Shown one piece after another: positions 1-5,338 of a DNA stretch of 5,775 bases. How positions within the stretch are numbered: position 1 is the first letter of the stretch; each line of letters starts with the position of its first letter. A program made the position numbers and the translations under genes. The DNA comes from Actinomycetes bacterium. Lineage in GTDB: Bacteria > Actinomycetota > Acidimicrobiia > Acidimicrobiales > RAAP-2. The stretch spans positions 1 through 5,775 of the forward strand of contig JAJZFO010000287.1 of the NCBI GenBank assembly GCA_021805305.1, read 5' to 3'. The notes beneath the pieces are model-generated. The model ran no database searches. It saw nothing but the letters and a program-made list of their open reading frames with translations, and was not told the DNA's origin.

Positions 1-1980
1 CACACGTTGTTGTCGATGTCGGGGCCCACGGCCGACATCGCCCGGGCCTTCGCAACCCCCGTCGAAACGGTGCGACTGGCCGACGGCGAGCTACGGGCGC
101 AGTTCGCGCGCGCCGCCACGCTGCCTTGGGCCCTGGCGATGGACGTGACCGCGGTCGCGGGACTCTCGAGTGTTGCCACCGCCCACTCACAACTGGCGAT
201 GCCTCGCCTGAGCCCACATCCCTCGACGCGTCAGTCCTCGCACGCGGTCGCCGTGGCGGGCACGTGCGCGTCGGCGCAACCCTCGGCGACGAACTCGCCC
301 AACCCCGCGGGTGGGTACTCCGTGGCTCAGCAGGCGCAGATCTACGGACTCTCGAGCGCGTGGGCGGCGGGCAAGACCGGCGTGGGCCAGACGATCGCCC
401 TCTACGAACTCGGCCAGTACGATCCGTCGAACACCGCGATCTTCTTCAAGTGCTACGGCCTCTCGCCGACGATGACCACGGTCAACGTCGACGGCGGCTC
501 ACCGGGTGGCTACAACAACGAGGCCACCATGGACGTCGAGGAGGCCGCCGCGCTCGCCCCCGGGGCGACCTTCGAGATCTACCAAGCACCCAATACCCCC
601 ACCGGCAACCTCGACCTCTACTCGCGCATCGCCAGTGACAACACCGCGTCGGTGGTGTCGACGTCGTGGGGTGACTGCGAGATCGACCCCGCCGGCACCG
701 TCGCGGCCGAACAGGTCATCTTCGAACAGATGGCCGCCCAGGGCCAGACGGTGATCGCGGCGTCCGGCGACAACGGATCCTCGGACTGTAATGGCGTGGT
801 CTCGAACGCCCCGGCCGTCGACGACCCGGCGTCGCAGCCCTACGTGACCGGGGTGGGCGGCCTCAGCGTGCCCGTCACCAGCCCCTTGAGCGAATCCGTG
901 TGGAACGCCAACGGCGGAGCGGGCGGCGGCGGCACGTCACAGATCTGGTCGCGACCGGCCTGGCAGAAGGCGCCGGGCATCGCGGCGAGCGCCACCATGC
1001 GCATGGTGCCGGACCTCTCGGTCATGGCGGACCCGGCGACGGGCTTCATGAACTACAACACTCACAACGCCGCCGGCAGTTGTCAAGGCTGGTGCCCCAT
1101 CGGCGGCACTTCGATCGGCGCGCCCTTGGTGGGCGCACTGGTGGCCACGGGCGCCCAGGTGTGTGGCGTGGCGCGACTGGGCTTCTTGAACCCCACGCTC
1201 TACAACCTCGCGCGCACCCCCGGCGCGTACAACGACGTCACGACGGGCAACAACGACCTCTTCGGCACCGGGGTCTACGCCGCGGGAGTGGGCTACGACA
1301 TGGCCTCGGGACTGGGCAGTCCGAGCACCTCTTTCGTCAACGACCTCTGTCCGGCGCCAGCGAGCGCGGCCCGCAGCGCGCTCGTCTTCGCCTCCAAGCA
1401 AACGGTCGTGTCGACGCCCTCGCACTTCACCGTGTCGCTACGCGACACCAACGGCAACCTGGTGGTCAACGCGCCCGTCGTGGTGTCCGCCCAGGGCACC
1501 AGTGGTCAACTCATCATTGACGCCGACCGCACCAGTGTGCGAAACCACGGTAAGGCCCTCTACACGGTCGCGAGCGACCAGAGCGGTGACGCGTCCTTCA
1601 CGCTGGAGAGCTCACTGCCGGGACCGATCACCTTGAGCGTCACGTACAACGGCACGACCCTCTTCAACAGGACCGTCGTGGTGCACCCGCTGCCAGTGAG
1701 CCAGCAGAAACCCCTCACCCCACGGATCACCGCCGTCGCCGCACGATCCAAGGAGATCATCCTGAGCGTGGCGCTGCCCGCGCCTCACACCCCCTTCGTG
1801 CAGGCATTGCAGGTCAGTATCGACGGTGGGGCCACCTGGCACTCCTACCCCGCGCGCTCGACGAGGATCGCGGTGACCAACCTCAAGGGCGGCATCGCGT
1901 ACGTGCTGTACGTGCGCGCGGTCAACGTCAACGGATACAGCCCCGTGTCGGCACCCATTCGAGCGACCGCCCTGCACTAA
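1..1980 (+). CDS. Secreted S53 sedolisin (pro-kumamolisin-like) peptidase, 5' partial, with C-terminal Ig-like and FN3-like modules
   Basis: Endopeptidase of the serine-carboxyl (sedolisin) family, which are exported zymogens usually active at acid pH. The frame is open from base 1. Codons 1-60 (codon 1 = bases 1-3) match only the end of the activation prodomain (SGPTADIARAF, then TLPWALAMDV), so the true start and signal peptide lie upstream; the TTG at base 7 is unlikely to be the start. After a Ser/Pro-rich linker the catalytic domain spans about codons 100-450. It has Glu174 and Asp178 (EATMD), Asp257 (ASGDNGSS) and the nucleophile Ser371 in GGTSIGAP. A calcium site is visible as Asp412 (NDVTTGNN) and Gly429-x-Gly431-x-Asp433 (GVGYDMASGLGSP). 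All key residues are present, so the enzyme should be active. Codons 455-561 look like a bacterial Ig-like module and 571-659 like a fibronectin III-like module (DGGATWHSY, YVRAVNVNGYSP). Several cysteines, including Cys365 within SCQGWCPIGG, suggest disulfides outside the cell. No convincing hairpin terminator follows. The family call is firm; the two C-terminal module names are inferred. Confidence 0.95.
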   Translation, partial: HTLLSMSGPTADIARAFATPVETVRLADGELRAQFARAATLPWALAMDVTAVAGLSSVATAHSQLAMPRLSPHPSTRQSSHAVAVAGTCASAQPSATNSPNPAGGYSVAQQAQIYGLSSAWAAGKTGVGQTIALYELGQYDPSNTAIFFKCYGLSPTMTTVNVDGGSPGGYNNEATMDVEEAAALAPGATFEIYQAPNTPTGNLDLYSRIASDNTASVVSTSWGDCEIDPAGTVAAEQVIFEQMAAQGQTVIAASGDNGSSDCNGVVSNAPAVDDPASQPYVTGVGGLSVPVTSPLSESVWNANGGAGGGGTSQIWSRPAWQKAPGIAASATMRMVPDLSVMADPATGFMNYNTHNAAGSCQGWCPIGGTSIGAPLVGALVATGAQVCGVARLGFLNPTLYNLARTPGAYNDVTTGNNDLFGTGVYAAGVGYDMASGLGSPSTSFVNDLCPAPASAARSALVFASKQTVVSTPSHFTVSLRDTNGNLVVNAPVVVSAQGTSGQLIIDADRTSVRNHGKALYTVASDQSGDASFTLESSLPGPITLSVTYNGTTLFNRTVVVHPLPVSQQKPLTPRITAVAARSKEIILSVALPAPHTPFVQALQVSIDGGATWHSYPARSTRIAVTNLKGGIAYVLYVRAVNVNGYSPVSAPIRATALH

Positions 1981-2004
1981 TCCAATTCTAAATATCGAGC
2001 CAAC

Positions 2005-2010
2005 TAGGCT
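2005..2010 (+). promoter_or_regulatory. Candidate -10 element TAGGCT upstream of the propeller/hydrolase gene
   Basis: TAGGCT fits the actinobacterial TAnnnT -10 form. It lies in a locally AT-rich gap (1981-2016) that stands out from the surrounding GC-rich DNA. Transcription would start near 2017, giving a leader of about 43 bases. No good -35 hexamer is seen about 17 bases upstream (CCAATT). The element sits inside the near-palindrome CTAGGCTAG (2004-2012). TAAATA (1989-1994) is an alternative -10 in the same patch. Confidence 0.35.
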
Positions 2011-2048
2011 AGAAACGCACGTTCTCGAGTGAGGATCGACCCCAAGGC

Positions 2049-2054
2049 AAAGGA
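2049..2054 (+). promoter_or_regulatory. Ribosome binding site AAAGGA that fixes the GTG start at 2060
   Basis: AAAGGA ends five bases before the GTG at 2060 and is the clearest Shine-Dalgarno sequence in the window. It supports this start, which also gives a proper signal peptide. Its presence contrasts with the genes starting at 4147, 4502 (minus strand) and 4547, which have poor or no SD. Confidence 0.6.
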
Positions 2055-2059
2055 CGCGA

Positions 2060-4129
2060 GTGAGGTTACGACGAACTACCCTGGTGGCCAACGTCGTCAT
2101 CATCGGCGCCACTCTTCCCGCCGTCGCCCTACCCACCGCCGCCCCGATCGGTACGGCCGCCCCCGTGTACGAGTACGTGAACGCGGGCCCGACCACCTGG
2201 AGCACCCAGCCCATCAGCGATCTCTTCGGCGGACATCGCCTGCTCGGTGCGGTCCGCGCCGTCTCGGGCGACGGGGAGTTCGCCCTCGCCGCGAGGATCG
2301 ACAACGGTGACCTCGGACTCTACGTGCGCAACGCCAACGGCACCACCTCCTATCGCGACGTCACGTCCCTGACCGGGGCACCCGCGGCCGCGACGGACCC
2401 CAACATCTTCCTTGACCCCTGGGGCAACGTCGGCCTCATCTACGTCAGCGCCCGCGATCGACTCGTGATGATCTCGACCGCGACGGCGCGAAGCCCACGC
2501 CGCGCCCACGTGACGACCAGGGCCGGGGCCTTCGGCTTTAACGTGACCAATCTCACGATCGCCACGCGCGTACCCATGAGCCCGAGCGTTCCGGCCATCT
2601 CCGTGTCGGGAACGTCGGCGCTGGTGGTCGATCGCTCGACCAAGGGCGGCGCCGTCACCATCCCCCTGCACTGGCTACAGGAATCGATTCCCCCCCTCAT
2701 CGGAAACGCCACCAACGTCAGTGCCGCCACCGGCACCGGTCCCCTACTCAACGATCCGGTCACCTTTCCCTCCACCACCACCGCTTTCGCGGCCACCACC
2801 ACCAACGGCCAGGTCGAATTCTTCGCCCAGAACGCCTCGGGTGCCTGGAGCGCGAGCGACCTCACCAGCCTGGTCAACGGCCCCACCAGCGTGGGTCCGT
2901 TGGCGGCGGCCTCCAACGGGATCGACCTCTATCTGGCGAGCCTCTCGGGGATCGGCCACGTGCAGCTGTTCAGCGTGGCCACCGCGAACGCCGCGGCCCT
3001 CGTCGCGAACGCCACCGCGCACGCCGTGGCCCACACCCGACCCCAGGCGGGAAAGGTCGCCAAAGTCTCACCCTCGTGGAGTTACAGCGACGTGACCAAG
3101 TTGATCGTCGGTTCGCCCGCGTGGGAGGGCCAGATCTTCCTCAGCGCGACCGCGACCCGAGTGGACGTCGCCGGTCGCGCGGCCAACTGGGGGGATCTCT
3201 ACGACTACACCGGTCTCGTGGCCAAGTCGACGTGGACCTCGAGCGACGTGTCCCTCGATGCCAGTGCCACCAACTCCGTCGCCGGCGGGGTCACGGGGGT
3301 ACTGGATGGATCAACGTTACGGCTCTTCGCCGCGAGCGCGGGCGCGATCTCCCAGGGCGGGGTCGGCGTCTACGCCATTCCGACGCCGTACTGGACCCGC
3401 GCGATCGCCGACGGGTGGCCGATCATCTCCGAGACGGGCGGCCTCGGGACACTCAGCGCTCCGTGGGTGGGCTTCACCACCGCGAAATCACTGACCGAGT
3501 CGCCAGACTTCTTAATGGGTCAAACCCTCCAACGCGCGAACAAGCGCGAGACGTGGCTCTCCTTCTGGACGGTCAGTGGCCCCCTCACGCCGGCGACCCA
3601 GACGACGTCGTCCTACTACAGCCACGGTTTTCTGGCCGGCCAGTGGGTCGCCCAGCAGATCGATCAATACCGCCTGCACGGGGTGAACGTCAAGCCCAAC
3701 TGGGTCATCTTGGACCCCGAGGGGTTCCCCGACAATCACTCCGCGCTCGACGCACCCGCCGGCGCCACCCCGGCGACGATCGCCAAGCACAGCGGGTACT
3801 GGACGGCGATGCTCAACGGCTGGGCGTCGGGTCTCACCAACGTCGACCCGACCCTGCATCCGGGCTTCTACGCCTCACAGACCGAGTACCGCAATTACGA
3901 CCTCGCCAATTCCCCCCTGCCCGCGTTCGAGGCCATCGCCTTCGGCGGCGGCGGGCCGGTGAGGATCGCGGGCTCCAACGGCTCCAACATCCTGGGCTAC
4001 ATCGCCTTCAACGCGACCTGCACCCCCACGTCCGCCCTGCGCGCCCAAGAACAGACCCTGCTCAATCCCCCCTGGGCCGGCCGATTCAACACCCTGCAGT
4101 TCAACGCGGGGGTCTACTGCGCACCGTAG
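2060..4129 (+). CDS. Exported protein: seven-repeat propeller-like domain plus C-terminal glycoside-hydrolase-like barrel domain
   Basis: A 689-residue exported protein. A signal peptide is evident: Arg2, Arg4 and Arg5, a hydrophobic stretch at about residues 6-24, and Ala-rich cleavage sites near 28 or 34. Residues 46-440 contain seven degenerate repeats of about 45 residues. Most open with an aromatic or small residue and then (S/R/T)-(D/N)-(L/V)-(T/S), at about 46, 95, 158, 216, 262, 339 and 391 (AWSASDLTSL, SWSYSDVTKL, TWTSSDVSLD), and continue into beta-rich segments. This suggests a seven-bladed beta-propeller, with basic or Ala-rich insertions at 141-157 and 308-337. Residues 443-689 alternate predicted strands and helices. 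They include WVILDPEGFPDNH (Asp552 and Glu554 as candidate acidic residues) and PGFYASQTEYRNY, a layout like GH25 or DUF1906-type barrels. The only two cysteines, Cys654 and Cys687, could form a disulfide. Three TTA codons (3, 420, 485) are unusual at this GC; I saw no in-frame TTA in the neighbouring genes. The gene is certain; the hydrolase role is inferred, and a non-catalytic barrel is possible. Confidence 0.9.
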   Translation: MRLRRTTLVANVVIIGATLPAVALPTAAPIGTAAPVYEYVNAGPTTWSTQPISDLFGGHRLLGAVRAVSGDGEFALAARIDNGDLGLYVRNANGTTSYRDVTSLTGAPAAATDPNIFLDPWGNVGLIYVSARDRLVMISTATARSPRRAHVTTRAGAFGFNVTNLTIATRVPMSPSVPAISVSGTSALVVDRSTKGGAVTIPLHWLQESIPPLIGNATNVSAATGTGPLLNDPVTFPSTTTAFAATTTNGQVEFFAQNASGAWSASDLTSLVNGPTSVGPLAAASNGIDLYLASLSGIGHVQLFSVATANAAALVANATAHAVAHTRPQAGKVAKVSPSWSYSDVTKLIVGSPAWEGQIFLSATATRVDVAGRAANWGDLYDYTGLVAKSTWTSSDVSLDASATNSVAGGVTGVLDGSTLRLFAASAGAISQGGVGVYAIPTPYWTRAIADGWPIISETGGLGTLSAPWVGFTTAKSLTESPDFLMGQTLQRANKRETWLSFWTVSGPLTPATQTTSSYYSHGFLAGQWVAQQIDQYRLHGVNVKPNWVILDPEGFPDNHSALDAPAGATPATIAKHSGYWTAMLNGWASGLTNVDPTLHPGFYASQTEYRNYDLANSPLPAFEAIAFGGGGPVRIAGSNGSNILGYIAFNATCTPTSALRAQEQTLLNPPWAGRFNTLQFNAGVYCAP

Positions 4130-4134
4130 TCCCG

Positions 4135-4140
4135 TAGGCT
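4135..4140 (+). promoter_or_regulatory. Candidate leaderless -10 element TAGGCT before the coiled-coil gene
   Basis: TAGGCT is followed by exactly six bases (GAGCAC) and then the GTG at 4147. That is the spacing expected if the transcript begins at the start codon. There is no recognisable -35 at the matching distance (GTCTAC at 4112-4117). Its TAGG could alternatively serve as a weak SD for translation from read-through mRNA of the gene ending at 4129. Confidence 0.4.
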
Positions 4141-4146
4141 GAGCAC

Positions 4147-4383
4147 GTGAGCGACACCCACTCTTCGAGCGATTCCCCCCAGGACCTACTGGCGCGACTC
4201 AAGCACCTCGCCCAGCCCCTGGTGGACTCGCTCGACTCTCGCCTGCGTGACCAGATCGACCATCGAGTGGACGACCGCGTGGACGCCACGTTGGCGTCAC
4301 GCCTTTCGGTGATCGAACGCGCCATCGCCGATCTGGACCGCGCCGTCAGGGAACTCCAGGAGCGCGTCGAGCCGACGAGCTAA
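4147..4383 (+). CDS. Small coiled-coil protein, 78 aa, function unknown
   Basis: A small, charged, soluble protein with no signal peptide, membrane segment or cysteine. After a Ser/Asp-rich head (residues 1-13) it looks almost wholly helical. Residues 49-74 follow a clean heptad pattern (Leu49, Leu53, Ile56, Ile60, Leu63, Val67, Leu70, Val74), so a parallel dimer or trimer is likely. The preceding stretch has hydrophobics every four residues (Leu25, 29, 33, Ile37, Val41, Val45, Leu49), which is not heptad spacing and may bend or pack differently. GTG is chosen because it lies 17 bases after the previous stop and six bases after TAGGCT. It may be co-transcribed with the gene ending at 4129 or have its own leaderless start. 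Its stop overlaps the stop of a minus-strand ORF by four bases. I do not recognise a family; it could be a partner or scaffold subunit. Confidence 0.8.
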   Translation: MSDTHSSSDSPQDLLARLKHLAQPLVDSLDSRLRDQIDHRVDDRVDATLASRLSVIERAIADLDRAVRELQERVEPTS

Positions 4384-4502
4384 CGCCGCGAGCGATCACG
4401 GCGGATGACGAATCGCACCGTCAGCACCGTCAGCACGATGATCGCCACGACGAACACGCCGAAGACGATGTCGAAGGCCAACGAGAAGGTGGTGGCGAGC
4501 AC
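4380..4502 (-). CDS. Single-pass membrane microprotein, 40 aa, leaderless
   Basis: A 40-codon ORF on the minus strand from GTG (4502-4500) to TAG (4382-4380). It encodes a short N-terminus (MLATTFSLAFD), a hydrophobic core at residues 12-29 (IVFGVFVVAIIVLTVLTV) and a basic tail (RFVIRRDRSRR). By the positive-inside rule this predicts a single-pass inner-membrane protein with a cytoplasmic C-terminus. About 36 of 40 codons end in G or C, matching the neighbouring genes. An in-frame TAG four codons upstream rules out a longer version. No SD is present, but a -10/-35 pair places the transcription start at the GTG. The tandem CGTCAGCAC repeat on the plus strand (4420-4437) is simply the coding for VLTVLTV. 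Its tail overlaps the coiled-coil gene end by four bases. No family is recognised. It could regulate or anchor a membrane or nearby complex, but nothing here shows which. Confidence 0.65.
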   Translation of the reverse strand: MLATTFSLAFDIVFGVFVVAIIVLTVLTVRFVIRRDRSRR

Positions 4503-4508
4503 GTCGTC

Positions 4509-4537
4509 AGGCTAGTCATGTCACAACGCATCGTCAA
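4509..4537 (-). promoter_or_regulatory. Promoter of the membrane microprotein gene (TTGACG - 17 bp - TAGCCT)
   Basis: Read on the minus strand: -35 TTGACG (4537-4532), a 17-base spacer, and -10 TAGCCT (4514-4509). Six bases (GACGAC) then precede the GTG at 4502. The -35 matches five of six consensus bases, the spacer is optimal and the -10 fits TAnnnT. Transcription would start at or next to the start codon, giving a leaderless mRNA. This is the best-formed promoter in the window. Confidence 0.65.
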
Positions 4538-4540
4538 AGT
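4535..4540 (+). promoter_or_regulatory. Candidate leaderless -10 element CAAAGT before the operon at 4547
   Basis: CAAAGT is followed by six bases (TGAGAC) and the GTG at 4547, the same spacing as the other leaderless candidates. It keeps the A at position two and T at position six of TAnnnT. No good -35 is seen (CTAGTC at 4512-4517). It overlaps the -35 hexamer of the divergent minus-strand promoter, so the two promoters probably compete for RNA polymerase. Confidence 0.35.
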
Positions 4541-4546
4541 TGAGAC

Positions 4547-5338
4547 GTGACGATGTTGATTGAGCCGACCCCCGAACTAGTCACCGACGTACTGCGCGGC
4601 GACCGTGCGCGGCGACCCCGACGCGACGACGACGCCGCCGCCGGACTACGGGCCCTCCTCGAGGATCACGCCTTCGACGTCGTCGGTCATCGCCCACTGA
4701 CCGACCCCCTCACGATCTCGAGCGCCCACCTGAACGCTGGCGGCAGCCCCGCCGAGGCCACGACCTCGCCACTGGGACGCGCTCGCGGCGTCCTCGTCTC
4801 GATGGCTTTTCGACTCCTCGTGGCCCAGGTGCACGTGGCTGATCCCTACGAGGACGCGATGATCGCCTGGCGCAGCGAACACCCCCACGACGAACTGCTC
4901 GAGGGGCTCGCGCACCTCGACGAGGACCAGCGTGCTCGTCTCAAGGCCGACGTCACCTCTCACGTCACCACCCTCACCCGCGTCCTGGGGACGATTCCGA
5001 GCGGCTGGCGACCTCGGACCTCCCAACGCGTGCGCCAATCCTTCGCCGGCGCGCGCGTGTGCCTGCGCGACGTCATCGACCTCGTGGTCGGGTCCACGCA
5101 CCTCGACGTGGCCAACGTCGCCCTCTTGGACATCACCACGTCGCCACTGGGAGCGGGTGCGGAGCGCACGATGAGGTACCACGCCCTGATGCAGACCTTG
5201 CGCTCCTCCGTCGTGCCACTTCGCACCTCGATCCTCTCGAGCGCGACCGGCGAGCTCTGGACCCTCGACGTCGATCACGAGTTGCTCATCCGCTCGGTCG
5301 ACGACGTCGCGGCGGTGTTGGGCCGCCAATCATCGTGA
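4547..5338 (+). CDS. Putative degenerate PD-(D/E)XK (RecB-like) nuclease-fold protein
   Basis: A 263-residue cytoplasmic protein with no signal peptide or membrane helix. I do not recognise a named family, but the order of elements resembles RecB/Cas4-like PD-(D/E)XK nucleases. There is a helix after a glycine (RGVLVSMAFRLL, residues 80-91), where active enzymes often carry GxxxH and this one has Ser85. A mixed helical stretch follows, with WRPRTSQR near 154-161. The core is then strand-strand: Asp178 in VCLRDVIDLVVG and Asp195 in VALLDITTSP. A helix with RYHALMQTLR (210-219) and a strand ending SSATGEL complete the pattern. The usual (D/E)xK would be Asp195-Ile-Thr197, so the lysine is replaced by threonine. 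This implies an inactive or shifted active site. GTG 4547 is preferred for its spacing to CAAAGT; ATG 4553 is an alternative two codons in, also without SD. The downstream gene overlaps its stop, implying a coupled partner. The CDS is secure; the fold is an inference from pattern. Confidence 0.85.
   Translation: MTMLIEPTPELVTDVLRGDRARRPRRDDDAAAGLRALLEDHAFDVVGHRPLTDPLTISSAHLNAGGSPAEATTSPLGRARGVLVSMAFRLLVAQVHVADPYEDAMIAWRSEHPHDELLEGLAHLDEDQRARLKADVTSHVTTLTRVLGTIPSGWRPRTSQRVRQSFAGARVCLRDVIDLVVGSTHLDVANVALLDITTSPLGAGAERTMRYHALMQTLRSSVVPLRTSILSSATGELWTLDVDHELLIRSVDDVAAVLGRQSS

Noticed and set aside
1612..2304. Long minus-strand frame of 230 codons across the 3' end of the peptidase gene and the gap.
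   Set aside because: It is antisense to two well-supported genes, rich in Arg/Gly/His as expected of a high-GC shadow frame, and has no recognisable domain.
3076..4137. Plus-strand frame of 353 codons overlapping the propeller/hydrolase gene.
   Set aside because: Its product is extremely Arg-rich and low in complexity, typical of an out-of-frame shadow. The other frame has a signal peptide, an SD and coherent repeats.
4384..4403. Possible hairpin CGCCG / CGGCG just after the coiled-coil gene, as a terminator.
   Set aside because: The stem is only five base pairs with a ten-base loop and no T-tract on either strand, and it lies within the 3' coding part of the minus-strand ORF.
4420..4437. 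Tandem direct repeat of CGTCAGCAC, as a regulatory iteron.
   Set aside because: There are only two copies, and they lie inside the minus-strand ORF, where they encode the VLTVLTV part of the membrane span.
4518..4550. A ten-codon plus-strand ORF (MSQRIVKVET) from ATG 4518 whose TGA overlaps the GTG at 4547, like a leader peptide.
   Set aside because: The SD is very weak, its codon usage shows little bias, and the stretch is already explained by the divergent promoter elements. Chance is the simpler reading.
4646..5329. Minus-strand frame of 227 codons opposite the nuclease-fold gene.
   Set aside because: It mirrors the coding bias of the plus-strand gene, has no start signals and encodes no recognisable fold.
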